Below are positions 1-8,211 of a DNA stretch of 64,000 nucleotides, piece after piece. This DNA is from CAYUYV01 sp964474635 (lineage in GTDB: Bacteria > Pseudomonadota > Alphaproteobacteria > JAJFIK01): assembly GCA_964474635.1 (NCBI GenBank), contig CAYYTT010000006.1:1-64000 (forward strand), read 5' to 3'. The position numbers and the translations under genes are program-made. Under the pieces are notes generated by a model, which saw only the letters and a program-made list of their open reading frames with translations, ran no database searches and was not told the DNA's origin. Each line of letters begins with the position of its first letter. The first letter of the stretch is position 1.

Positions 1-563
1 TTGGTGAAGATGCCGCCGCCCAGACGGGCGAAGATGGAAATCAGCGAGGCGCCGAGACCGAGCGCGACAAGCGCGTTCACGACCGTCCGGTCGGCCACCG
101 AGCCACCCTCGTTCACGGCCTGGACCAGCGCGAAGTAACCGGCCACGCCGAGCAGGCCGAGGCCCACCACGAGCAGACCCGTCACGGATCCGGCCTTAAA
201 GGCCACCGAAAGGCCCTTGTCGAGGCCATGGCGGGAGGCTTCGGTGGTGCGCACATTGGCGCGCACCGACACAAGCATCCCCACATAGCCGGCAACGCCC
301 GACAGGAAAGCGCCAGTCAGGAAGCCAAAGGCCACAAGCCAGCTTCCGAACAGAATATACAGCGCAACGAAAATCACGGCGCCGATTATCGCAATCGTCG
401 TGTACTGCCGGGACAGATAGGCTGCCGCGCCTTCCTGGATGGCGCTGGCGATTTCCTGCATCCTGTCATTGCCGGGGCTTTCGGCCATCACGGCACGGAC
501 TAGATACAGTCCGTAGGCAACGGCCAGGACGCCGCTCCCCATAATAAATAGCATCGCGTTCAT
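1..563 (-). CDS. hppA: Membrane-bound proton-translocating pyrophosphatase, N-terminal part (cut by window edge)
   Basis: The 187 visible residues are the amino-terminal part of an H+-pumping pyrophosphatase, which hydrolyses PPi in the inner membrane and pumps protons. Several hydrophobic helices are visible. Family-typical stretches include AAAYLSRQYTTIAIIG, SVRANVRTTEASRHGLDKG, AFKAGSVTGLLVVGLGLLGV and SLISIFARLGGGIFT. The ATG at 563-561 gives the usual short N-terminus (MNAMLFIMGSGVLAVAYG). The rest of the gene, with the catalytic Asp-rich segments, lies outside the window. It is separated by about 470 bp from the next minus-strand gene and probably has its own promoter. Confidence 0.93.
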   Translation of the reverse strand, partial: MNAMLFIMGSGVLAVAYGLYLVRAVMAESPGNDRMQEIASAIQEGAAAYLSRQYTTIAIIGAVIFVALYILFGSWLVAFGFLTGAFLSGVAGYVGMLVSVRANVRTTEASRHGLDKGLSVAFKAGSVTGLLVVGLGLLGVAGYFALVQAVNEGGSVADRTVVNALVALGLGASLISIFARLGGGIFT

Positions 564-1034
564 TTCCCGATCCTCTTGGACGGTCTGGTGATTTCATCTT
601 TTGGTCAGGTCTTGCCAGCTTGGGTAGCCAGCTTCCTCCCCTACATCCTGACCTGCTTGAGGCACTGCACGGTGCCAAAACCCAAGGCGTGGTGCAACTC
701 TTGTGATGGTCAAGACAAAAAAGGGTGGCGATCCGCAACACGCGTGGCGCGCGGCGCACGGGCACGGCGGGGCGTGTGCGGGACCGCCGCGCGGGCATTG
801 CGCGGCGCGGGCGAGCTAAACCGAAAGAGTTGGAAGGGGCACGCGGCCCGTGGGGCGCGTCCTCAAGACGGCACGGCGCGCCGCTGCACTGTTTTTGGTG
901 CGCTCACGCGCCCCCCCTCGAACCTTCAGGGGGGCTCCGCGAGGACGGCGCGGCAGCGCCGGGCCCCCATCGCGGCCTGAAGCGCGGTGCCGATTATCGC
1001 CCCGCGCTCTCGTCGCGGCCCTTGCGGGAGGCTC
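564..1034. other. Gene-free stretch upstream of hppA
   Basis: No coding region is convincing here; open frames on both strands are accidental in GC-rich sequence. It should hold the hppA promoter and leader on the minus strand. Two small structures are visible: a near-palindrome at 661-676 (GGCAC/GTGCC arms, 6-nt middle) and a C-run/G-run hairpin at about 911-934 (CCCCCC...GGGGGG) that could end transcription arriving from the minus-strand gene ending at 1035. Neither has a clear T-tract. Confidence 0.4.
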
Positions 1035-1517
1035 TTAGAGCGGTCGCAGGAAGATGCGCGGAATCACAAGGGACGTGACCAGGTCTTTGCCCAGGCTGGC
1101 ATTGATGGTCTTGGTCAACAGGGGCAGCAGCGGTTCCACCACGGCTACGGCCGCATCACCCAGCGGGGGCGGCTCCGTGCCCACATCGAGGGGCCGCGTG
1201 TGTGCCGTGCGCACCAGAGCATCCTGCAGCTCATGCACATGGGAGCGCACCTCCCAGATGTGATTCGGCGCCACCAGTTCCACGGCCATGAAGGCCTGCC
1301 CCCACAGGCGCCCGTTGCGCAGGACCGGGACCACGAGAAGCGGCATGGCCACCGTTTCCTCGCCCACACTCACGGCCGCCTTCGGCGCCTCTCCTCCGCC
1401 CGCATGGGCCGGCGGCGCCGTGATCAAAGAGCCGATGCCCATGACAAGGCGGATCGTCCAGGGGCCCAAACCCCGCCGCTGACGCCCACCAACGAGGCGC
1501 CGAAACACTCCCACCAT
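1035..1517 (-). CDS. Exported hypothetical protein downstream of thiL
   Basis: I do not recognise this 160-residue protein. The start at ATG 1517 is chosen because GGAGGG lies 7 nt upstream; an in-frame GTG five codons earlier lacks such a site. The N-terminus has basic residues (FRRLVGGRQRRG), a hydrophobic stretch and a likely signal-peptidase site after PPAHA, so residues from about 40 onward should be periplasmic. The mature part (VAMPLLVVPVLRNGRLWGQ..., ending VIPRIFLRPL) alternates beta-like segments and has no catalytic motif I can name. It lies 121 bp after thiL on the same strand and may be cotranscribed. Between thiL and hppA it could be envelope-associated, but this is a guess. Confidence 0.75.
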   Translation of the reverse strand: MVGVFRRLVGGRQRRGLGPWTIRLVMGIGSLITAPPAHAGGGEAPKAAVSVGEETVAMPLLVVPVLRNGRLWGQAFMAVELVAPNHIWEVRSHVHELQDALVRTAHTRPLDVGTEPPPLGDAAVAVVEPLLPLLTKTINASLGKDLVTSLVIPRIFLRPL

Positions 1518-1638
1518 AGAAATACCCTCCACCCTTGACCGGCGTCTGCCGCGCCGGCTCGCAGGGGAGTGTGCGCCCGGTCAGGTTAAGGCGGCCTTGG
1601 CGCCCTGTTCGGCGGTGGGTGCCCGCGCTGTTGCCGTT

Positions 1639-2622
1639 TCAAAAATGGCTGTAGCCGGGGCGGGGCACGGGGATCGTCCGGCCCCGGGCATCGACCAGCT
1701 TGACCGGCTGGCCGGCTGGCTCGGCCGCAACCGCGCGGCCGATTTTCGTTACCGGAATGCCGCTGGCACTGGCGCGCGCAAGGATCTCCCCATCCGCACC
1801 GGCCGGTGCGGTGAAGGCAAGTTCGTAGTCATCGCCGCCGCACAAGGCCTCCAGCAGGCTGACGGCGCCGCTGTCCACGACGGCTCGTCCGGCTGCGGAC
1901 AAAGGAATACGCTCCGCCTCGACCACGATGCCGATCCCGGACGCAGTCGCGATATGGTGCACGTCCTGGAGCAGGCCGTCGGAGACGTCGAGGGCCGCCG
2001 TCGCGCGGCCCCTCAGGGCCCGTCCCAGGCAAAGCCGCGGTTCGGGCAAATGGTAGCGCCCGGCCAGCGCCTCCCGATGCGTGCCCGACACCTCGGTGAG
2101 CCCGCCTTGTGCCGCCCTGAGGCCCAAGGCCCCATCTCCGATGGTGCCGGAGACCCACAACACGTCGCCCACCTTGGCGCCCGAACGGCGCAGGGCGCCC
2201 TCCTCCTCGACCCGGCCAATGGCTGTAAGGCTTGCCGTCAAGGGGCCATCCGTGGCCACCGTATCGCCGCCGCCCAAGGCCACCCGGAAGGCAGTGAGGT
2301 CCCTGCCCAGTCCGGCCGAGAAGGCGGCGACATCCGCGTCGCTCGTCCTGTCTGGCCAGGCCAGGGTGAGGAACACGGCCACGGGCTCGGCCCCCATGGC
2401 GGCGAGATCCGACAGGTTCACGCGCATGAGCTTGCGCGCGACGAGGTCAAGGGGGTCCGTATGCAGAAAATGCCGGCCCGCCACGATGGCGTCGGTCGTG
2501 ACGGCCAGGGCCTGTCCATCGCCGAGGGGAATGAGGGCCGCATCGTCCACCAGATCGAGCGCGATCCCGTTGCCCGCCGCCAGCGGACGGAAATACTGTC
2601 CGATCCAGTCAAATTCACCCAC
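1639..2622 (-). CDS. thiL: Thiamine-monophosphate kinase
   Basis: ThiL phosphorylates thiamine monophosphate with ATP to give thiamine diphosphate in the cytosol. The 327-residue product matches the family in length and motifs: DDAALIPLG near the N-terminus, TTDAIVAGRHF, NLSDLAAMGAEP, GGGDT, DVSDGLLQD and the highly typical GGDDYELAFT. The GTG at 2622 is chosen because it gives the normal start (VGEFDWIGQYF) and follows a GGAG. It overlaps the stop of the upstream P450 gene by 8 nt, implying translational coupling. An adjacent in-frame GTG at 2625 is equally possible. In many alphaproteobacteria thiL follows nusB/ribH; here it follows a P450 and a thioesterase gene, an unusual context. Confidence 0.93.
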   Translation of the reverse strand: MGEFDWIGQYFRPLAAGNGIALDLVDDAALIPLGDGQALAVTTDAIVAGRHFLHTDPLDLVARKLMRVNLSDLAAMGAEPVAVFLTLAWPDRTSDADVAAFSAGLGRDLTAFRVALGGGDTVATDGPLTASLTAIGRVEEEGALRRSGAKVGDVLWVSGTIGDGALGLRAAQGGLTEVSGTHREALAGRYHLPEPRLCLGRALRGRATAALDVSDGLLQDVHHIATASGIGIVVEAERIPLSAAGRAVVDSGAVSLLEALCGGDDYELAFTAPAGADGEILARASASGIPVTKIGRAVAAEPAGQPVKLVDARGRTIPVPRPGYSHF

Positions 2623-4030
2623 CACGCGGGCTCCGCCGTTCGATGCGCATGGGAACTTCCGTGGAGGGCGCCAGGGTGATGCGCAGCACCGGCATGGGCT
2701 CCCCCGCGCCCGCATGGGTCAGGCGCAGCCGGGACAGCATATGGGCCATGATGATGATCATCTCCTGCATGGCAAAACGCGCGCCGATGCACACGCGCGG
2801 CCCGGCCCCGAATGGCAGATACGCAAAGCGGTGCAGACCATCGGCCTCCCCGCCCTCCAGGAACCGGGCGGGGCGGAAGCGGCTTGGCTCGCGCCACAGG
2901 GCGTTATGGCGGTGGAGCACCCAGGGCAGGACCAGCACATCCGTGCCCACCGCCATGTCGTGATCGCCCAAGCGATGGGCGCGGATTGCCGACCGGGAAA
3001 TCGAACCGGCGGCCGGGTAAAGGCGCATGCTCTCCTTCAAGACAGCTTCGGTCAGCGGCAGACGGCTCGCCCAGTCCTGGGGCGGCGTTGCTTCAAGGTT
3101 CGCGGTCTCGATTTCCGCGCACAAGGCATCCTGCAGATTTGGCTGGCGGGCGATGAGATAGAATGTCCAGGCAAGACTGCGCGCGGTGGTCTCATGGCCC
3201 GCGCCGATGAAGGTGAGCAGGTTGTTGATGATCTCATCATCGGTGAGCGGATCGCCATCGGCGAGCCCCACGCTCAGCAGAAGGGACATGAAATCGCGCC
3301 CCTCGCCAGGATTTGCCCGCGCGCGCTGGTCTTCCAGGAGCGCACCAATGGCGCCGCGGATGGTTCTGAGAGCCCGGGCGCTGGCCCCCCGCCCCCAACG
3401 CGGCACAAAGGCGGGCGCCCGCAGCACGTCGAGCGCGTGGGGCCGCCCAAAACCCTCAAAGGCCGTTTCCAGATTTCGGGCGAAGGTTTTCAGATCGAGC
3501 GCAGCATCGTCCGGGAACAGACAGGCCATCAGGATCTTCAAGGTGAGGTCCACCATGTCGTCGGCGAACGGAACGACTTCACCGTCGCGCGCCTCCAGGG
3601 CGTCCATATGGGCCTTTGTGACGGCAACCATCGCCGGCGCGAACCCGTCCACGTGACGGGGTGTGAAAATGGGCATGAGCTGACGCCGGATTCGGGCCCA
3701 GCGCTCACCTTCAGCCGTCAGCAAGCCTTCGCCGACAATGGAACTCAGTACCGTCTGGCGCAGGTCCTGGAGCCGGTAATCGGCCGCATGGCTGACCAGC
3801 ATCTCGCGGATCAGCGCGGGCTCGTGGAGCAGCATGATGGAGCGCCCCACATAGCGCCCAGCCAGGATGGTGTCATCGAAATAGCGTTCAGGAAAAATGG
3901 TAAGCGGATTGCCGGTCAGGGCGCGCAGGAAGCGCCAATAGGTGATGGGCGTTGGACGCGCCAGGGGATCATGGTTCGGGGGAACCGGCGCCGGTGGCAG
4001 GAAGTCCTGGTCTTCGGGAAACTGGGCCAT
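2615..4030 (-). CDS. Cytochrome P450
   Basis: A heme-thiolate monooxygenase of 471 residues. The I-helix oxygen-activation motif is GAGHETTA (about 276-283), the K-helix ExxR is E333-R336 (KESMRLYP), and the heme loop is FGAGPRVCIGARF with the axial Cys at residue 414. There is no transmembrane anchor, so it is probably soluble and needs a separate ferredoxin/reductase, which is not encoded nearby. Substrate cannot be told from sequence; a hydrophobic acyl or terpenoid substrate would fit the thioesterase gene 72 bp upstream, but this is inference. Its 3' end overlaps the thiL start. Confidence 0.93.
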   Translation of the reverse strand: MAQFPEDQDFLPPAPVPPNHDPLARPTPITYWRFLRALTGNPLTIFPERYFDDTILAGRYVGRSIMLLHEPALIREMLVSHAADYRLQDLRQTVLSSIVGEGLLTAEGERWARIRRQLMPIFTPRHVDGFAPAMVAVTKAHMDALEARDGEVVPFADDMVDLTLKILMACLFPDDAALDLKTFARNLETAFEGFGRPHALDVLRAPAFVPRWGRGASARALRTIRGAIGALLEDQRARANPGEGRDFMSLLLSVGLADGDPLTDDEIINNLLTFIGAGHETTARSLAWTFYLIARQPNLQDALCAEIETANLEATPPQDWASRLPLTEAVLKESMRLYPAAGSISRSAIRAHRLGDHDMAVGTDVLVLPWVLHRHNALWREPSRFRPARFLEGGEADGLHRFAYLPFGAGPRVCIGARFAMQEMIIIMAHMLSRLRLTHAGAGEPMPVLRITLAPSTEVPMRIERRSPRGG

Positions 4031-4102
4031 TGGGGGTGCCTCCGTGGCGCATGTCTTTGAGTGCCCGTGCCTTGCCCCGGGGGGCGCGCGGGATGACCGG
4101 CG

Positions 4103-4546
4103 TCAGGCGTGATGGTCCGGATCGAGACCAAAAGCCTCCATCACGTCATCGCCCACACGGCGCGGACGGCCTGTCGCTTTCACGATCATGACCCAGGTCG
4201 TAAGGGCCGAAACCGAAAAACGGGAGGCGCCGGGTTTGCGGATGTCGGTGAACCGGTCAAAGCGCGGACCCGCACGCCGGCCAAGCCAGGTGCGCACGTC
4301 CACGCCATCGCCGGGAAGGACCGGTTCGCGGTAATCGATTTCATGGCGCAGACAGATCCAGACATGATCCTGCGCCATGGGACCCGATGCGACCGTGAAC
4401 CAATGGGTCGTGGCCGCCTCCTGGATCCACTGGACATAGACGGCGTTGTTCACGTGGCCGAGTTCGTCGCAGTCGTGCGGCTGGGCTGTCCGGGTTGTCA
4501 GGAACGCGGTCTCGAAAGACATTGCGCCGAGGCCGGTTCCTGGCAT
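4103..4546 (-). CDS. Acyl-CoA thioesterase, 4HBT hotdog family
   Basis: This 147-residue protein has the 4-hydroxybenzoyl-CoA thioesterase/YbgC signature DCDELGHVNNAVYVQWIQEA, where the Asp and His-Val-Asn-Asn segment forms the active site, followed by HEIDYREPVLPGD typical of the hotdog fold. It should hydrolyse an acyl-CoA in the cytosol; the chain specificity is not visible. The ATG at 4546 is preceded by GAGGAGA. It appears to be the first gene of a minus-strand unit with the P450 and thiL. Confidence 0.88.
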   Translation of the reverse strand: MPGTGLGAMSFETAFLTTRTAQPHDCDELGHVNNAVYVQWIQEAATTHWFTVASGPMAQDHVWICLRHEIDYREPVLPGDGVDVRTWLGRRAGPRFDRFTDIRKPGASRFSVSALTTWVMIVKATGRPRRVGDDVMEAFGLDPDHHA

Positions 4547-4559
4547 GCCCGTCTCTCCT

Positions 4560-4584
4560 CTTCGTGGCCCCGGGGGCCCCGAAG
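4560..4584. other. Strong GC hairpin between two minus-strand genes
   Basis: CTTCG.GGCCC pairs with GGGCC.CGAAG around a 3-nt loop with one internal mismatch (10 pairs in 25 nt). It lies between the stop of the transglutaminase/DUF2126 gene and the ribosome-binding site of the thioesterase gene. There is no T-tract on either strand, so it may be an attenuator-like structure or just act with Rho rather than being an intrinsic terminator. Confidence 0.4.
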
Positions 4585-4628
4585 CGCCCCCCCTTTTGTC
4601 GCTCAGTGGCGTCGCCCAGTACTGTCAC

Positions 4629-7600
4629 TCAGTGCCAGCGCAGGTCCAGCGTATAGGGATTATCGAGCCCGATATGGGGCTCGCGGATCGTCATGGGTCC
4701 TGGTGTATGCCCGAAGGGCGCGAAGCGGGCCAGCATGCGCCCCTCCGCTTCCAGGGCGTTGATGGGCCGGATGTCCGGATTGAGGCCGCCAGGATGCTCC
4801 GTGTAATACGTGCAGCCGCCGATGGATCGGCCGTTCCAGGTGTCCACCACATCGAAGATCAACGGCCCGTGGGGCGGGATGGTCGGATGGAGGCATGAGG
4901 ACGGCAACCAGGTCCGGAACCGCACCCCCGCGATGGACGTCTCCGGAGCGTCCGTGGGCGTCAGGGGCAGACCGACGCCATTGCAGGTCACCCGGTAGCG
5001 CCCGCCGCCATTGCCGCTGACTTCCACCTGAAGACGCTCGATGGAGCTGTCCACGAACCGGGCCGTACCGCCGACGGCCCCCTCCTCTCCGAGAACCGGC
5101 CAGGGCTCCAGGGCCGCTCGCAGGGACACGTCGATCCCGGCAAAGCTGACCTTGCCATAGAGTGGAAAGCGCCATTCGTGGTGCACGTCGAACCACGTCG
5201 GGTCGAGGTCCACGCCCACGGCCGCGCCGGTGTCCGCGAGGACGTCGCACAGGTCCTGCCACAGGAAATAGGGCAGCATGAACTTGTCATGGAGCGCGGA
5301 CCCGAAGCGGACGAAGGGCGCCGTGTAGGGCTTGCGCCAGAACCGCGCGATCAGGGCCCGGAGCAAAAGCTGCTGCACCAGGCTCATGCGGGCATGGGGC
5401 GGCATTTCAAAGGCACGGAATTCAACGAGGCCGAGGCGCCCCGTGGGGCCGTCCGGCGAATAGAGCTTGTCGATGCAGATTTCCGAGCGGTGCGTGTTGC
5501 CCGAGACATCTACCATGAGATGGCGCAGCAGTCTGTCGACGAGCCAGGGCGGGCATTCCGTGCCCATCGCGGCATCCGGGTTCGGGATCTGTTTGAAGGC
5601 CAGTTCAAGCTCGCTCAAGGCCTCGAAACGGGCCTCGTCGACCCGGGGCGCCTGGCTCGTCGGGCCAATGAACTGACCGGAAAAGAAGTAGCTGAGCGAG
5701 GGGTGGTTCTGCCAGTAGCGGATCAGGGAGGCCAGGACATCCGGCCGGCGTAGGAACGGGCTGTCGGCCGGCGTCGCGCCGCCCACCACGATGTGGTTGC
5801 CCCCGCCCGAGCCCGTGGGCCGGCCGTCGACTTGGAACTTGGAGGTGTCAAGGCCGGTCTGGCGGGCTTCCTCGTACAGAATATCCGTAATTTCGACCTG
5901 CTCGTCCCAGGAGCTTGACGGGTGGATATTGACCTCGATTACACCCGGATCCGGCGTCACCTTGACGACGTTGAGGCGCGGGTCGAAGGGCGGCGTGTAG
6001 CCCTCGATGTGAACCGGCATGCCGAGGGCCGTCGCGGTTTCCTCGATGGCGTCGATCAGGTCGACATATTCATCCGCCGACGGAACCGGCGGCATGAACA
6101 CGCAGATCCGCCCATCCCGTGGCTCCACCGCAATGGCGGTGCGCACCGTCGGCGCGAAGGGCCCCGCGAAGAACCCGTCATCGACACCGGTGCCGACCAT
6201 GGTGTCCACCGGCGGGCGCGGCCAGACCTGACCGGTGCCTGCGCCGGCACGCTGGTCCTGCATCACGGGTGCGCGGGCCGGCAGGGCGCCGCGGGCCGCG
6301 AACGGATCGAGGGGATGGACCGCCGGCACGTCCGGTGCCGGCGCATAGCTGAGCGAGCGCAAGGGCAGACGCAGCCCCGCCGGGCTGTCGCCGGGGATCA
6401 GGAAAATCGCATCGCGCCGGGTGCGCCAGCGCTCGGACTGCCAGCGATACCGCCGACGCCCGCCCGCGCGCCGGGCCCGCGCCTGGGCCGGCTGAATGGG
6501 CAGCACGAAGCTTGCCGGCTGGGACAGACCGCGGTCGAAGACACGCGCCATGCGAGCCCGCTCCTGGGGGTCTTCAAGCTTGTTGTCCCGCGTGTCCACA
6601 TTGAGGGGGAGCTGATGTTCCTTGAGCAGAAAGGCCCCCGGATCCTCATAGGCTGGCTGAGCGAAATCCGGATCGATCTCAAGGGCCTCGCACAGGCCCG
6701 TCATGAAGGCCTGCGCGTCGGCCGCGGTGGCCGTGCCCCGCACCTCTTCGCGCGCGATCAGAGCCTGGTCCTGCCACAGGGGCACACCGTCCTTGCGCCA
6801 GTAGAGCGCAAAGGCCCAGCGGGGCAATTGTTCGCCCGGATACCATTTGCCCTGGCCGTAATGGAGCAGGCCGTCGGGCGCGAAACGATCGCGCAGACGG
6901 CGGATCAACTGATCCGCATAGGCCCGCTTGGTGGGGCCAACCGCGTCAATGTTCCACTCCGCCCCGTCCCGGTCGGTCGCGGAGACGAAGGTCGGCTCGC
7001 CGCCCACGGTCAGACGCACATCGCCAGCCGCCAGGATGCGGTCGATGATTTGGCCGGTTTTCTCGATGGCCGTCCACTGATCGTCCGAATAGGGCAGCGT
7101 GATGCGCGGGGTCTCGCGCACGCGGCTGATCGACATTTCGAAATCGAACTCGACCTCCGCCTCGTCATGGGCCCCGGCGATTGGCGCGGCGCTTGAGGGG
7201 AACGGCGTGGCGGCGAGTGGAATGTGGCCCTCACCTGCGAAAAGGCCAGAGGTGGCATCAAGACCGATCCAGCCGGCGCCGGGGGCATAGACCTCCGCCC
7301 AGGCGTGCAGATCGGTGAAGTCCGCTTCGGGGCCGGTCGGCCCCTCAATGGGCGCCACGTCGGGCGTGAGCTGAATGAGGTAACCGGAGACGAAACGGGC
7401 CGCATAGCCGAGCCGGCGCAGCACCTGCACGAGCAGCCAGGCACTGTCCCGGCACGATCCGGTGGCCTTGGTCAGCGTGTCTTCCGGGGTCTGGATGCCC
7501 GGTTCCATGCGGATCACGTAACCGACGGCCTCTTGGACCTTCTGGTTCAGATCCACAAGGAAATCGACCGTGCGCCGGGGCGTCAGATCGATGGTCTTGA

Positions 7601-7991
7601 TGAAGGCGTCGAGCCGCTTGCCCTCTTCGGTGCACTCCAAATAGGGCGCCAGGTCGCGGGCGAGGCCCGTGCTGTATTTGAACGGCACCGTCTCGGCGGC
7701 GTCATCGAGAAAAAAGTCGAACGGATTGATCGCATCCATGCGCGCAACAAGGTCGATGGTGACCGAGAAATGGTCGACCCGGTCGGGGAAAACGATGCGC
7801 GCAAGCCAGTTGCCGAAGGGATCCTGCTGCCAATTCAGGAAATGCTCGGCCGGCGAAATGGTCTGGGAAAAGCTCAGGATTTGCGTCCGGCAATGGGGGG
7901 CCGGGCGCAGGCGCACGATCTGCGGCGCCATGCCCACGGTCCGGTCATAGCGATAGGTGGTGGTGTGTGTGATGCCCGCGTCGATTGCCAT
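4629..7991 (-). CDS. Transglutaminase-like protein fused to DUF2126 putative amidoligase domain
   Basis: A 1120-residue protein of the type found with ATP-grasp/alpha-E clusters. The N-terminal bacterial transglutaminase region starts THTTTYRYDRTVGMAPQ, and the papain-like triad is visible as Cys180 (GSCRDSAWLLVQ), His229 (DLHAWAEVY) and Asp245 (GLDATSG). From about residue 290 to the end is DUF2126, annotated in Pfam as a putative amidoligase, with conserved blocks GGEPTFVSATDRDGAEWN, GQGKWYPGEQLPRWA, VDGRPTGSGGGNHIV and CPPWLVDRLLRHLMVD. There is no signal peptide. The gene diverges from the ATP-grasp gene across a 220-bp control region. Known context suggests peptide tagging or modification, but substrate is unknown. 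Confidence 0.92.
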   Translation of the reverse strand: MAIDAGITHTTTYRYDRTVGMAPQIVRLRPAPHCRTQILSFSQTISPAEHFLNWQQDPFGNWLARIVFPDRVDHFSVTIDLVARMDAINPFDFFLDDAAETVPFKYSTGLARDLAPYLECTEEGKRLDAFIKTIDLTPRRTVDFLVDLNQKVQEAVGYVIRMEPGIQTPEDTLTKATGSCRDSAWLLVQVLRRLGYAARFVSGYLIQLTPDVAPIEGPTGPEADFTDLHAWAEVYAPGAGWIGLDATSGLFAGEGHIPLAATPFPSSAAPIAGAHDEAEVEFDFEMSISRVRETPRITLPYSDDQWTAIEKTGQIIDRILAAGDVRLTVGGEPTFVSATDRDGAEWNIDAVGPTKRAYADQLIRRLRDRFAPDGLLHYGQGKWYPGEQLPRWAFALYWRKDGVPLWQDQALIAREEVRGTATAADAQAFMTGLCEALEIDPDFAQPAYEDPGAFLLKEHQLPLNVDTRDNKLEDPQERARMARVFDRGLSQPASFVLPIQPAQARARRAGGRRRYRWQSERWRTRRDAIFLIPGDSPAGLRLPLRSLSYAPAPDVPAVHPLDPFAARGALPARAPVMQDQRAGAGTGQVWPRPPVDTMVGTGVDDGFFAGPFAPTVRTAIAVEPRDGRICVFMPPVPSADEYVDLIDAIEETATALGMPVHIEGYTPPFDPRLNVVKVTPDPGVIEVNIHPSSSWDEQVEITDILYEEARQTGLDTSKFQVDGRPTGSGGGNHIVVGGATPADSPFLRRPDVLASLIRYWQNHPSLSYFFSGQFIGPTSQAPRVDEARFEALSELELAFKQIPNPDAAMGTECPPWLVDRLLRHLMVDVSGNTHRSEICIDKLYSPDGPTGRLGLVEFRAFEMPPHARMSLVQQLLLRALIARFWRKPYTAPFVRFGSALHDKFMLPYFLWQDLCDVLADTGAAVGVDLDPTWFDVHHEWRFPLYGKVSFAGIDVSLRAALEPWPVLGEEGAVGGTARFVDSSIERLQVEVSGNGGGRYRVTCNGVGLPLTPTDAPETSIAGVRFRTWLPSSCLHPTIPPHGPLIFDVVDTWNGRSIGGCTYYTEHPGGLNPDIRPINALEAEGRMLARFAPFGHTPGPMTIREPHIGLDNPYTLDLRWH

Positions 7992-8117
7992 GAAAACCCC
8001 TCTAAACCCGAAAAAAGCGTGCCGCCGGACTGGCGCCGGACCCGGCGCACCGCCCCGAGGCGCGCGGCTGTCCGCACCGGTCCTATCAAGACCAAGTTAA
8101 CGCTGTTTTCGCTGACC

Positions 8118-8156
8118 CTATGCAAGCGTGCCCGGACTGTACACACTGTTGCATAG
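8118..8156. promoter_or_regulatory. Imperfect palindrome in the divergent promoter region, candidate operator
   Basis: CTATGCAA at 8118-8125 is an exact inverted repeat of TTGCATAG at 8149-8156. An inner GTG (8128-8130) pairs in register with CAC (8144-8146). The symmetric 39-bp element lies in the only intergenic space between the divergent transglutaminase/DUF2126 and ATP-grasp genes. Position and symmetry fit a dimeric regulator controlling both arms. No regulator gene is adjacent, and a chance palindrome cannot be excluded. Confidence 0.5.
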
Positions 8157-8211
8157 TGGGTCGAAGCCGTGGCACAGCGATGCAGGGATTCGCGTGGGGA
8201 GGTGGGAACTC

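Noticed and set aside
2081..4060. 659-codon open frame on the plus strand, antisense to thiL and the P450 gene
   Set aside because: It is a shadow of high GC content; the minus-strand frames have complete family motifs, and the plus-strand product is low-complexity with no recognisable fold.
5922..7196. 424-codon plus-strand frame inside the transglutaminase/DUF2126 gene
   Set aside because: Antisense shadow; the opposite strand encodes conserved domain blocks over the same stretch.
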